Below the pieces are notes generated by a model. It had not been told where the DNA came from. It did not search any database and saw nothing but the letters and a program-made list of their open reading frames with translations. Made by a program: the position numbers and the translations under genes. From Sphingopyxis sp. OAS728 (GTDB lineage Bacteria > Pseudomonadota > Alphaproteobacteria > Sphingomonadales > Sphingomonadaceae), in contig NZ_JADBDT010000001.1 of the NCBI RefSeq assembly GCF_014873485.1, positions 2,914,001-2,978,000 on the forward strand: DNA of 64,000 nt, read 5' to 3'. Of the stretch, positions 10,176 through 19,068 are shown piece by piece (within the stretch, counting starts at the first letter, position 1; each line of letters begins with the position of its first letter).

Positions 10176-11461
10176 CCCCGTTCATTCGCAGCATGTTCGT
10201 TGTTGCGCGGCGCGACTTTCTCGCAATCGTCGCGACCCCGACCTTCCTTCTCTTTCTGCTCGCCCCGCTGTTCATGGTCGCGATGGGACTCGCCGGCGGC
10301 ATGGGCGCGTCACAGCTTGCCGACAGTGCGCGCGGTGCCGGCCGCATCGTCGTGATCGCCGACGCGTCGGACATCGAGGCGCTGCAGGCGGCCGATCTCC
10401 GGCTTCGCGATGCCTTCAAGCGCGGCGAAGCGCCGCCGCCGCTCTTATTCCGGATCGCCGGACCCGACGCGCCCGACCCGCTCGCGATCACGCGCGAGAA
10501 GGGCACCGACACCTATGCGGTGATGAGCGGCGCGCTCGAAAGCCCGCGCATTGTCGAGCGTAACGCCGAGGGCAGCTCGGGGCGCTATCTTGCACTGCTC
10601 GCGAACCAAGTGCTGCGCGACCGCGCCGCCGGCGATGTCGCCCCGGTAAAGCCCCGCTTCGAAAGCATCCGGCGCGGCGGTACCAGCATCGCGGTGCAGC
10701 AGTCGCTCGGCTTCGGCGCGGTTTTTATCATCTTTCTCCTGACCCTGCTCCTCGCGGGCCAGACGGTGAGTTCGCTCGCCGAGGAAAAGGGCAACAAAGT
10801 CATCGAAATCCTTGCCGCCGCCGTCCCGCTCGAAAGCGTCTTCCTTGGCAAGCTCTTGGGATTTCTCGGGGTCGCCATTCTCTTCATCGCCTTCTGGATC
10901 GCGATGGCGATGGGCGGCGGATTGATCACCGCGATGCTGTCGGACCCGGCGACGCTTACCGCCGCGGGAGGGGCGAGCAAGGCCGCCGCTGCGCTGGCGT
11001 CCTCCCCCGCGACGGGCTGGCCCTTCTTCCTCGGCATCGGCTTTATCTATTTCATCCTCTCCTTCCTGCTGCTCGGCGCCGTGTTCCTCGGCGTCGGCGC
11101 GCAGGCGGGCACGGTCCGCGAGATCCAGATGCTCAGCCTGCCGATCACGATCTTCCAGGTCGGCATGTTCAGCCTCTCGACCGCCGCCGCGACCGCGCCC
11201 GACAGCGGTCTTGCGACCTTTGCACAGATATTCCCCTTCTCTTCGCCGCTGGCGATGGCGGCACGCGCCGCGACCGACGATGCGAAGGCGGTCCATCTAC
11301 TCGCGCTCAGCTGGCAGGCGATCTGGGTCGCGCTCGTCATCTTCCTGTCGGTGCGACTGTTCCGCGCGGGCGTGCTCAGCGGTGGCGGCAACTGGAAATT
11401 CTGGCGCCGCGGTGCGGCCGCTGCTGCGAACGCCGCGACGGCCGCCGCCGACCGTCATTGA
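10172..11461 (+). CDS. ABC-2 type transporter permease (NatB-like)
   Basis: A 429-residue permease with one N-terminal transmembrane segment (PTFLLFLLAPLFMVAMGL), a large extracytoplasmic domain of about 180 residues, then five to six membrane segments (GAVFIIFLLTLLLAGQ, FLGVAILFIAFWIAMAMG and later). EEKGNKVIEILAAAVPLESVFLGKLLG is the classic ABC-2 coupling-region pattern seen in NatB and related exporters. It overlaps its ATPase gene by 4 bp. Together they make a complete half-transporter pair; no membrane-fusion protein or TolC partner is adjacent. Confidence 0.9.
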   Translation: MTPFIRSMFVVARRDFLAIVATPTFLLFLLAPLFMVAMGLAGGMGASQLADSARGAGRIVVIADASDIEALQAADLRLRDAFKRGEAPPPLLFRIAGPDAPDPLAITREKGTDTYAVMSGALESPRIVERNAEGSSGRYLALLANQVLRDRAAGDVAPVKPRFESIRRGGTSIAVQQSLGFGAVFIIFLLTLLLAGQTVSSLAEEKGNKVIEILAAAVPLESVFLGKLLGFLGVAILFIAFWIAMAMGGGLITAMLSDPATLTAAGGASKAAAALASSPATGWPFFLGIGFIYFILSFLLLGAVFLGVGAQAGTVREIQMLSLPITIFQVGMFSLSTAAATAPDSGLATFAQIFPFSSPLAMAARAATDDAKAVHLLALSWQAIWVALVIFLSVRLFRAGVLSGGGNWKFWRRGAAAAANAATAAADRH

Positions 11462-11548
11462 CAAAGCTGTTAGCAGTGGCATTCTGCAACTGATTTCGCC
11501 GACGGCGGCAAGCGTCGCGGCGAGTCTCCTGCGAAGAGAGGATGCCCG

Positions 11549-12784
11549 ATGGCGACTGCAGCCCAGCCCCAGACTGTTTCATACGCTCATGATATGAGCC
11601 CCGCCGCCATCTATTCAGACGATCGCTGGCAGGAGCCCTTTGCCGAGATCCGCAGGCTCGGCGGCATCGTCAAATGCGAGGACAGCGTCCACGGCCCTTA
11701 TTGGAATATCGCGAGCCACCAGGCGATCCAGCATGTCGAGGCGTTGCCCGACATCTACAGTTCATCGTGGGAATATGGCGGGATCACGATCCTCGAACGC
11801 GACGAGGATGAGGATTTCCGCCTGCCGATGTTCATCGCGATGGACCGGCCGCAGCACACCGACCAGCGCCGTACCGTCGCCCCCGCCTTTACGCCTGCCG
11901 AAATGACGCGCCTGTCGGAGGATATTCGCAACCGCACCGGCGAGGTGCTCGACGGCCTGCCGTGGAACAGTGAATTCGACTGGGTCGACCGCGTGTCGAT
12001 GGAACTGACGACGCAGATGCTCGCGCTGCTCTTCGATTTCCCGTGGGAAGACCGCCGCAAGCTCACCGAATGGTCCGACTGGATGGGCGACGTCGAGCTC
12101 GCGCAAAAGCCGGAGCTCAAGGAACAGCGTCGCGCGGTACTCGAAGAGGCTTTCGTCTATTTCCAGAAATTGTGGATGGAAAAGCTCGACCAGCCGCCGA
12201 CGCCCGATCTGCTCTCGATGATGCTGCACAGCGAAGCGATGCGGAACATGGACAAATATGAGTTCATCGGAAACCTCGTCCTGCTGATCGTCGGTGGCAA
12301 CGACACGACGCGCAATACCATGTCGGGGCTCGCCTATGGCCTCGACAAATTCCCCGAGCAGCGCGCGAAGCTGGAGGCCGATCCGTCGCTGATCCCCAAT
12401 GCGGTCAGCGAGATCATCCGCTGGCAGACCCCGCTCGCGCATATGCGCCGCACCGCGCTCGAAGACGCCGAACTGTTCGGGCATCAGATCAAAAAGGGCG
12501 ACAAGCTCATCCTTTGGTATCTGTCGGCCAACCGCGATGAGAGCGTGTTCGACGACGGCGACGCATTGAAGCTCGACCGCGAGAACGCGCGGCGGCACCT
12601 CTCCTTCGGCTATGGCGTCCACCGCTGCGTCGGCGCGCGGCTTGCCGAATTGCAGCTGCGCATCCTTCTCGAGGAAATGGCGGCGCGGCGGATGCGCGTC
12701 ACGGTCACCGGCACGCCCGAACGTGTCCACGCCTGCTTCGTCCACGGCTTCCGCGCGCTGCCCGTGACGATCGAGAAATATTGA
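11549..12784 (+). CDS. Cytochrome P450, CYP153-like
   Basis: A 411-residue soluble P450. The haem-thiolate Cys is Cys360 in [15 protein letters not shown]. The I-helix is [16 protein letters not shown] with the acid-alcohol Asp-Thr pair, and the E-x-x-R motif is SEIIR in [20 protein letters not shown]. That last stretch and the GGNDTTRN helix are characteristic of CYP153, bacterial terminal alkane/fatty-acid hydroxylases. The family assignment is from remembered motifs, not a search. No ferredoxin or ferredoxin reductase lies nearby, so its electron-transfer partners must be encoded elsewhere. Confidence 0.9.
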   Translation: MATAAQPQTVSYAHDMSPAAIYSDDRWQEPFAEIRRLGGIVKCEDSVHGPYWNIASHQAIQHVEALPDIYSSSWEYGGITILERDEDEDFRLPMFIAMDRPQHTDQRRTVAPAFTPAEMTRLSEDIRNRTGEVLDGLPWNSEFDWVDRVSMELTTQMLALLFDFPWEDRRKLTEWSDWMGDVELAQKPELKEQRRAVLEEAFVYFQKLWMEKLDQPPTPDLLSMMLHSEAMRNMDKYEFIGNLVLLIVGGNDTTRNTMSGLAYGLDKFPEQRAKLEADPSLIPNAVSEIIRWQTPLAHMRRTALEDAELFGHQIKKGDKLILWYLSANRDESVFDDGDALKLDRENARRHLSFGYGVHRCVGARLAELQLRILLEEMAARRMRVTVTGTPERVHACFVHGFRALPVTIEKY

Positions 12785-12827
12785 CACACCCTTGTAACTC
12801 GCTGGGTGCGGCACACGTATTGGTGAT

Positions 12828-13313
12828 ATGATCGAACGTCGTCACATCCTCGGCGGACTTGCGCTCGGCGGCGCCATCATCGGCGCACCGATGCTCTTCG
12901 CCAAATCGTCGCGTCCGAAGGCGCAGCCCGGCTGGCAACTGTCCGACGCCCAATGGAAGTCGCGCCTGTCGCCGCTGCAATATCGTGTATTGCGCGAAGC
13001 CGCGACCGAACGCCCCTTCACCAGCCCGCTCGACAAGGAAAAGCGCGCGGGCATCTTCGACTGCGCCGGCTGCGCGCTGCCGCTCTATTCGAGCAAGACC
13101 AAGTTCGATAGCGGCACCGGCTGGCCCAGCTTCTGGGCCCCTCTGAAGGGCGGCATCGGCACCTCGACCGACCATGAGCTCGGCTATGCACGCACCGAAG
13201 TGCATTGCAAACGCTGCGGCGGCCATCTCGGCCATGTCTTCAACGACGGGCCGAAACCGACGGGCAAGCGTTACTGCATGAATGGCGCGGCGCTGACCTT
13301 CCGCCCCGCCTGA
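12828..13313 (+). CDS. msrB: Peptide-methionine (R)-S-oxide reductase, probably exported
   Basis: Reduces methionine-R-sulfoxide in oxidised proteins. The 161 residues carry both zinc CxxC pairs (Cys79/Cys82 and Cys127/Cys130) and catalytic Cys150 in RYCMNGAALTF. SGTGWPSFW is the substrate-pocket signature. Unlike cytosolic MsrB, it begins with a 25-residue leader (IERRHILGGLALGGAIIG) with a twin-Arg and a hydrophobic core, suggesting Tat-type export or membrane tethering. This is inferred, since the RRH pattern is only a partial Tat motif. No msrA is adjacent. It follows the P450 gene by 43 bp. Confidence 0.94.
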   Translation: MIERRHILGGLALGGAIIGAPMLFAKSSRPKAQPGWQLSDAQWKSRLSPLQYRVLREAATERPFTSPLDKEKRAGIFDCAGCALPLYSSKTKFDSGTGWPSFWAPLKGGIGTSTDHELGYARTEVHCKRCGGHLGHVFNDGPKPTGKRYCMNGAALTFRPA

Positions 13314-13317
13314 CGGC

Positions 13318-15189
13318 TTACTCGGGCTTCACCCGCCACACCGACAGCCCGGCGCGCGACGCGATCGGCATCGCTTCGAGCCAGTCGGGCGGCGTTCCGG
13401 CATAAAGCTCTGCCGCAAGCCCATCCTTTCGCGCCTGGCGATATTTGGAAAAGTCGTTGGCGGTGCGGCAAAAGACGATCAGCGTCGCCTTCTGCTTGCG
13501 AACCAGCGCCTCGGCCTGACCGGGATCGCCCGCAAAGACGCGGATCGTATCGGCCATCGCCTCCTTGTTGCGGTGATGCGGGGTCGCGACTAGGCTGTGG
13601 CGCGTCCAGAAAAGAACCGGCGCACCCAAGTCGATCGGAGTGAGAATCGTCGTCGGCGGCAATTGGCCAAGCCCCGCGATGGCAGCGGGGTCGAGGCAAT
13701 TCGCCGTATAGGGATTGGCGGCTTCCGCCATTTCTGTCTTATCCGCCTCGCCTTTCAACGAAGGAACGGCCACCTCGAGCGCCCCTACGACCGCCAAACT
13801 GCCGAGTAGCGGCAGGGTCAGCGCGGCCATCACCGATGCGAGGATGCGCGGAACCGTCGAGGCGATCGTCCGTGCCCGCGCCCAGGCGCGAAGGCCAAGC
13901 CAGGCGCAACCGGGCAGAGCGAAGAGATGCGCGGTCGACGCGCTGCGCAGGACGAATAGCGACAAGACGGCCGCTCCGATCAAAGCGACGATGATCGTAG
14001 CCCAGTTGCGGCGGTCCTCGACCGCGGCGCAGCCCCGCCACGCGAGCAATGCTCCCGCGAGACCGACAAGCGACGGCAGGATGACATGGATCGCATCCTG
14101 GGGCTTCGACACCCACACCGGCTGGCCTTCGAGAACGTGGAGGTACCAATATTTCACGACGATCGGATCGAGCGTGGCAAAGGGGCCGTTCGCACATTGT
14201 GGTTCGGTCCACACCAGCGCGCCCGCCGCCGACACGCCGGCCAGTCCGAGCAGAAGGAAACGGATCCACAGCTGGCCGGAGTTCGCCCGCGCCGCCGCAA
14301 AAACGACGGCGGCGGCGGCGGCGAACGCCGCCATATAGGGCGCCGAAAGCGCATCGCACCAATTGCCGAGCAGCCCCGCAGGGCCGCGCGTCGCAAACTG
14401 GAGCAGCAAGGCCCCGCCCGCGAGCGCGCCCATATAACCGCAGAGCCGCGCGCGATCCTCCGCACGCCCGTGGAGCGCCCAGCGCAGCGCGGCAAGCCCG
14501 GCGAAGAGCGCGACGATCGGCAATCCTTCGATCGATATCGCGAGCAGCGCCGCGCCGAAAAATCCGCCGAGCAGACCCGCCCGCCACGTTGCCGGGCGAA
14601 GCGCCTGCATCATGATCAGCATCGCGAAAAATATCTGCCAGCCATGATGATCGACCCGAAGCGGGCGGAACTGCACGAGGATATATCCGGACATGATCAG
14701 GAAGAGCGGCACGACATAGGCGATCCGCCGGTCCGACAGGCCGCGATAGCCGACCACGCACGCGACGCTGAGCGCGGCGCCGAGCAGCGGCGGCCACAGC
14801 GCCATCACGATCCGTTCGGCCATCACTTGCCCGAACAACGGTTTCAGCAACAGGATGCCGACCGCCAGCGGCGCATCGACGATGCGCGACCAGTGCATCA
14901 GCACCCCGCCACCCGCCGCATTGACGCGATATTGCGAAAGGTCCCACCAGCCCTGCCCGGCGAGAAGGTCGCGCACCTGCGCCATGCGCATCGCGTCGTC
15001 GGTATCCGGCAGATCGAGCATGCCGATCGCGTGCCATTTGGCGATGATCGCAATCAGGCTCATCGCGCCCCAGATGATCAGCGCGATCCGCACCGGCGTG
15101 AACCACGCGCCGAGGACGATGCCGCCCGGCGCGGATGCCGTATCAGGAGGCGCCGCGCCGCCCGCGGGAAGCGCGGACGCGTCGATCAT
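13318..15189 (-). CDS. GT-C-like polytopic membrane glycosyltransferase (putative)
   Basis: A 623-residue protein with about 11-13 membrane segments and a soluble C-terminal domain. After the first transmembrane helix comes LDLPDTDDAMRMAQVRDLL, an acidic loop with the D-x-D-D-x-x-R pattern of GT-C enzymes such as STT3-type oligosaccharyltransferases; this loop is where the catalytic metal site sits in that fold. The start overlaps the gtrA-like gene by 4 bp. The neighbours (GtrA, UGM-like flavoprotein) support a role in envelope glycan modification. Donor and acceptor are unknown; a non-catalytic membrane protein cannot be excluded. Confidence 0.68.
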   Translation of the reverse strand: MIDASALPAGGAAPPDTASAPGGIVLGAWFTPVRIALIIWGAMSLIAIIAKWHAIGMLDLPDTDDAMRMAQVRDLLAGQGWWDLSQYRVNAAGGGVLMHWSRIVDAPLAVGILLLKPLFGQVMAERIVMALWPPLLGAALSVACVVGYRGLSDRRIAYVVPLFLIMSGYILVQFRPLRVDHHGWQIFFAMLIMMQALRPATWRAGLLGGFFGAALLAISIEGLPIVALFAGLAALRWALHGRAEDRARLCGYMGALAGGALLLQFATRGPAGLLGNWCDALSAPYMAAFAAAAAVVFAAARANSGQLWIRFLLLGLAGVSAAGALVWTEPQCANGPFATLDPIVVKYWYLHVLEGQPVWVSKPQDAIHVILPSLVGLAGALLAWRGCAAVEDRRNWATIIVALIGAAVLSLFVLRSASTAHLFALPGCAWLGLRAWARARTIASTVPRILASVMAALTLPLLGSLAVVGALEVAVPSLKGEADKTEMAEAANPYTANCLDPAAIAGLGQLPPTTILTPIDLGAPVLFWTRHSLVATPHHRNKEAMADTIRVFAGDPGQAEALVRKQKATLIVFCRTANDFSKYRQARKDGLAAELYAGTPPDWLEAMPIASRAGLSVWRVKPE

Positions 15190-15617
15190 GCCGCCGCGGC
15201 CCGGAAGACGATATGGCGGCGCAGCAAATAGGTGGTCTGGAAACTCACGACGATCGCCGCAAGCTTGGCGAGCCGCGGGTCGAGCCCCAGCGCGCTGCCC
15301 CCGCCGACGATCGCGGTCGTCACCGCCAACCCGACGAGCGCCGATCCGACGAAGAGCAATTTCTGGCGATGGCGCTCACCCGTGCCGCGCGCCGCCGCGC
15401 CGTCGGCAAAGACGAGCCGGCTCGACACCATCCAGTGCACGAGGATTCCGGCGCAATAGCCGGTCGCAGAGGCCATGACCGGTGACATGCCGGCGTCGAG
15501 CAGCAACAGGAACAGTCCCGCATCGCTGCCCAGCGCGAGCCCGCTCGCGAGCAAATAGTTGATCCAGCGTATCTCGCCGCGCCGTACCGACGCGATCAAT
15601 TTGGTGACTGGAAGCAT
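15186..15617 (-). CDS. GtrA-family membrane protein
   Basis: A 143-residue, four-helix membrane protein typical of GtrA/DPMS flippase-like proteins, thought to move lipid-linked sugars (for example undecaprenyl-phosphate glucose) across the inner membrane. Helices are visible at YLLASGLALGSDAGLFLLLL, MSPVMASATGYCAGILVHW, LLFVGSALVGLAVTTAIVG and AAIVVSFQTTYLL. I chose the ATG at 15617 because the open frame upstream is Arg/Pro-rich and overlaps the flavoprotein gene. It overlaps the GT-C-like gene by 4 bp, so flippase and glycosyltransferase are probably co-translated. Confidence 0.85.
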   Translation of the reverse strand: MLPVTKLIASVRRGEIRWINYLLASGLALGSDAGLFLLLLDAGMSPVMASATGYCAGILVHWMVSSRLVFADGAAARGTGERHRQKLLFVGSALVGLAVTTAIVGGGSALGLDPRLAKLAAIVVSFQTTYLLRRHIVFRAAAA

Positions 15618-15642
15618 GGCGCCGATCCCCCCGGCCAGATCC

Positions 15643-17178
15643 TCAGGCAGCCTTTGCCACGCGCGTGGGCACCTCGCGAACCGACGCCAGCGCGGCCTGC
15701 TCGCCCTCGGTCCCGCTCTCATGATATTCGGCATCTTCGTTGACGCCCCAGATATCATAGAGTTTTTCGCCCGCGACGATGTTCCGCACCGTCAGCATCG
15801 CGGTCATCATCGCATGATCCTGGTTGTTATAGCGATGCATCCCGTTGCGCCCGACCATGTGCAGCGTCGGATAACGCGCCTCGAGTTCGCTGCGCATCGT
15901 CTCGACATGCTTGGCATAATCGTCGTCGTATACCGGATAGGCCTTTTCCTGCCGCACCACGGCGCCGCCGACGACATCTTCGGGATCGCACAGGCCGAGG
16001 ATTTCCATTTCCGTGGTCGCGAGCGCGACGAGTTGCTCGTCACTCGCCGACCATAGCCCGTCGCCCTCGAAACAGAAATATTCGAGCCCGACGCACGCGA
16101 GTTCGGGATCGGGCACCATTTCGGGCGACCAGCTGCGGAAATTCTGCACCCGCCCGACCTTCACCTTGCTGTCGTGGATATAGATCCAGTTGTCGGGGAA
16201 CAGGTCTTCCGAGCGAATCTTGAGCGCGACGGTCAGAAAGTCGCGATATTTGAGGTTCGGCGCGGCGTTCAGCGCGCACGCCGGCAGCGGATGGATGCGT
16301 GCCGCGAGCTCGCGCATCGGCGCCGAGCTGATGACATGGCCGGCGTCAATCACGATATCGCCGTCGGGGCCGGTCGCGGTCATCCGCCAGCGGCCCGTCC
16401 TCTGATCCTGCGTCAGCTGTTTGAAGCTGTGGCCCATCAGCACATGGTTGCCGCCCGCGACGACCTTGTCGCGCGCCGCTTCCCACATCATGCCGGGACC
16501 AAGCCGCGGATAGCGGAAGGTTTCGAGCAGGGTCTTGGTCGCCATGCCGTCGTTCGGGCGCTTGTTGAGCCCAAGGCTGCGCTTCAGCCCGTCGATCACC
16601 GCGCCGCCGAGCGAAAGCCCCTTGATGCGCTGCGCCGCCCAGTCGGCCGACATTTCGTCGCACGGCATGCCCCACACCTTCTCGGTATAGGTCTTGAAAA
16701 AGATCGAATAGAGCTTCCGTCCGAACTGGTTGATCGTCCAGTCTTCGAAACTGCGGACCGTCTTGTTCGGAAACAGCTTCGCCTGCGCATAGCTCACCAT
16801 GCACAACGTCGAACGAAAGATGCCGAGGTTCCACAGCGCCTCGAAGGCGCGCAGCGGATAGGAATAGAATTTGCCCTCATAATAGATGCGGCTCATCCGC
16901 GGGCGTTCGATGAAATCGTCGGGAAGGATCTCGTTCCACAGGTCGACGACCTCGCGGCTCTTCGAGAAAAAGCGATGCCCGCCGATATCGAAGCGAAAGC
17001 CCTCATGCTCGACCGTCCGGCTGATCCCGCCGACATAGGTCGGATCCTTTTCGATCACCGTTACGCTGTAACCCTGCTGGGTCAGCTGATAGGCGGCGGT
17101 CAATCCCGCCGGGCCCGCGCCGATGATGGCGACGTCGGCACTCGTCGGGCGGCTTTTCGAACCAAAAGCTTCGGACAT
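15643..17178 (-). CDS. FAD-dependent oxidoreductase, UDP-galactopyranose-mutase-like
   Basis: A 511-residue flavoprotein. It opens with a Rossmann dinucleotide site, VAIIGAGPAGLTAAYQL, and the acidic end VIEKD. FRFDIGGHRFFSK is typical of the UGM/protoporphyrinogen-oxidase-like amine-oxidase superfamily. The C-terminus has the second FAD contact (MHRYNNQDHAMMTAM). Related sphingomonad proteins are usually annotated only as NAD(P)/FAD-dependent oxidoreductase. Placement 25 bp upstream of gtrA and the GT-C-like gene on the same strand suggests sugar-nucleotide or lipid-sugar chemistry. The exact reaction is unknown. Confidence 0.8.
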   Translation of the reverse strand: MSEAFGSKSRPTSADVAIIGAGPAGLTAAYQLTQQGYSVTVIEKDPTYVGGISRTVEHEGFRFDIGGHRFFSKSREVVDLWNEILPDDFIERPRMSRIYYEGKFYSYPLRAFEALWNLGIFRSTLCMVSYAQAKLFPNKTVRSFEDWTINQFGRKLYSIFFKTYTEKVWGMPCDEMSADWAAQRIKGLSLGGAVIDGLKRSLGLNKRPNDGMATKTLLETFRYPRLGPGMMWEAARDKVVAGGNHVLMGHSFKQLTQDQRTGRWRMTATGPDGDIVIDAGHVISSAPMRELAARIHPLPACALNAAPNLKYRDFLTVALKIRSEDLFPDNWIYIHDSKVKVGRVQNFRSWSPEMVPDPELACVGLEYFCFEGDGLWSASDEQLVALATTEMEILGLCDPEDVVGGAVVRQEKAYPVYDDDYAKHVETMRSELEARYPTLHMVGRNGMHRYNNQDHAMMTAMLTVRNIVAGEKLYDIWGVNEDAEYHESGTEGEQAALASVREVPTRVAKAA

Positions 17179-17341
17179 TATGATGTTTCCCCACAGGCAA
17201 ATTCTTGCTCGCTACCCCTGTGGCCAATCATGGATAAAAAGTGGTTAATGCGGCTTCGTGATTCTGCTGAAAACGCGGCTTCGCGCCTTGGGAAGCGGCC
17301 CATTTTGCTGTAAAACCAGCGTGGCCAAGGAGGCGCACGGC

Positions 17342-18304
17342 ATGGCAGGCGGTCTGGCAATCGTATTGAGCGGCGGCGGCGCGAAGGGCGCGTTTCAGGT
17401 CGGCGTCGTCCACGAACTCGTCGTCAATCGCGGCGTCCGGCTCGACATCGTCGCGGGCGTATCAACCGGCGCGATCCAGGCGCTGGGGGTGGCGCAGGAT
17501 GATATTCCTGCGCTGCTCGACACTTGGCTAGCCATCCGCGGCAACAGCTCCATTTATAAATCGCGCCCGCTAGGCGTCGTCGGCGGGCTGCTCGGCGAGG
17601 ATGCACTCTACGACACCGCGCCGCTCAAACGGCTGCTGAAAGGCTTCGCGAACGACGCGAAACTGCGCGCGAGCGGGCGCAAGCTGCTGCTCGGCGTCGT
17701 CAATCTCGGCACCGGCAGTTTTCGCACGATCGACGAGAGCGTGCCGGGCATTCACAATTGGGTCTACGCCAGCTGCGCGATGCCACTCTTCTTCGATCCA
17801 CTCAAAACGCGCGCAAGCGACGGGACCGAGGAACAATGGGTCGACGGCGGGGTACGCGACGTGACCCCGCTCAGCGCCGCGCTCGAAATGAACCCACGCG
17901 GCGTGATCGCAGTGCGCGCCTCGCCCGCGCCACATCCGGGCCCGGTGCGCACCTTCCCCAACCTCATAAAGATCGGGCTGCGCGCCGTCGATATATTGCA
18001 ATCCGAGGTTTCGGCGAACGATCTGGCCGGTGCGGCGCTCATCAACGACCTGATCGCCGCACGCGAGGGCCAGCTTCGCGCGCTGCAAAGCGAAGGCATC
18101 GGCGGCGCGCAGGCCGCGCGCATCCTCCGCCCGCTCGACGTCCAGATCGCGCGCTACCGCTTCGCGCCGATCCGCATTATCGAACCCGAAGAGGAGGTCG
18201 CCGAAACGCTCGAATTCGATCCGGCGAAGATCCGCGCGGCAATCGACGCCGGCCGCCGCGCGGTCGACCGCGAATGGGATGCGCTGGAGCCACTGCTGAG
18301 CTGA
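17342..18304 (+). CDS. Patatin-like phospholipase
   Basis: A 320-residue lipid acyl hydrolase with a Ser-Asp dyad. The oxyanion hole is GGGAKG (11-16), the nucleophile is Ser41 in GVSTG, and the catalytic Asp is Asp168 in VDGGVRD. The start is fixed by a near-perfect ribosome-binding site (AAGGAGG) about 8 nt before the ATG at 17342; an in-frame ATG at 17258 lacks one and gives an unrelated extension. There is no signal peptide, so it is probably cytoplasmic or peripheral. It is divergent from the flavoprotein gene. Confidence 0.92.
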   Translation: MAGGLAIVLSGGGAKGAFQVGVVHELVVNRGVRLDIVAGVSTGAIQALGVAQDDIPALLDTWLAIRGNSSIYKSRPLGVVGGLLGEDALYDTAPLKRLLKGFANDAKLRASGRKLLLGVVNLGTGSFRTIDESVPGIHNWVYASCAMPLFFDPLKTRASDGTEEQWVDGGVRDVTPLSAALEMNPRGVIAVRASPAPHPGPVRTFPNLIKIGLRAVDILQSEVSANDLAGAALINDLIAAREGQLRALQSEGIGGAQAARILRPLDVQIARYRFAPIRIIEPEEEVAETLEFDPAKIRAAIDAGRRAVDREWDALEPLLS

Positions 18305-18317
18305 TCTTACGCGCTGC

Positions 18318-18941
18318 TCAACGGTAATCCGCGATCGCCGCGACGCAGCCATCGGCGTCGACCTGGCCGCCGACTACCACGACATCGGCACCCGCCGCCT
18401 GCGCCGCCGCGATACCCGCGGGCGCATCCTCGAACACGAGGCATTCGCCAATGGCGACGCCCAGCAAAGCGGCGGCCTTAAGATAACCTTCGGGATCGGG
18501 CTTGCCGTGCCGCACATCCTCGGCGGCGACCATCGTTTCGGGCACCGGCAGCCCGGCGGCGCGAAACCGCGCCTCGGCCAACGCGCGCGGCGCCGAAGTC
18601 ACCACGGCCCACCGTTCGGCGGGCAGCGCCGCAACAAACGCTTCGATTCCGGGAACAGGCAAGATTCCATCGACCGCGGCGATTTCGGCCTCGGTCAGAC
18701 GAACGGCCTCCGCTTCGATATCGGTTCCCTCGCGCGCGAAACGGCGGATCGTATCGACGGCGCGCACGCCGTGTACCGCGGCGAGCAAGGCGGCGGCATC
18801 GGCGCCGTTGCGCTCCGCCCAGTCGCCCCAGATCCGTTCGGCGACGCGCGTCGAGTCGATCATCGTACCGTCCATGTCGAACAGGAAGGCGGCATAGTCC
18901 CGGCCACCGAACCGCAACGGCGGGGTTGTCTTGCTTGTCAT
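18318..18941 (-). CDS. HAD-superfamily phosphatase (GPP/sugar-phosphatase-like)
   Basis: A 207-residue HAD subfamily IA hydrolase. Motif I is FDMDGT with nucleophile Asp22 and acid/base Asp24. Motif II is VVTSAPRAL, the Lys motif lies in HGKPDPEGYLKAA, and motif III is VFEDAPAGIAAAQAAG. The pattern best fits glycerol-3-phosphatase or sugar-phosphate phosphatases rather than phosphoglycolate phosphatase. Two starts, 18953 and 18941, are possible; I prefer 18941 because AAGGA lies about 10 nt upstream of it, whereas the first ATG abuts that sequence. It converges with the patatin gene. Confidence 0.85.
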   Translation of the reverse strand: MTSKTTPPLRFGGRDYAAFLFDMDGTMIDSTRVAERIWGDWAERNGADAAALLAAVHGVRAVDTIRRFAREGTDIEAEAVRLTEAEIAAVDGILPVPGIEAFVAALPAERWAVVTSAPRALAEARFRAAGLPVPETMVAAEDVRHGKPDPEGYLKAAALLGVAIGECLVFEDAPAGIAAAQAAGADVVVVGGQVDADGCVAAIADYR

Positions 18942-19068
18942 TTCCCGGGTCATCCTTGATGGGTACGGAATCCGGCGAGCGCTTCGTCGCCGGGTTCGGC
19001 GCCCTCCTAACCCCTCTCGGGCTTTTTCCAAGGCGCGACCGACATGGAAAGCGGACGATTGTCGACCC

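Noticed and set aside
15618..15758. N-terminal extension of the GtrA gene
   Set aside because: Arg/Pro-rich, overlaps the flavoprotein gene, and the GtrA domain begins right after the ATG at 15617.
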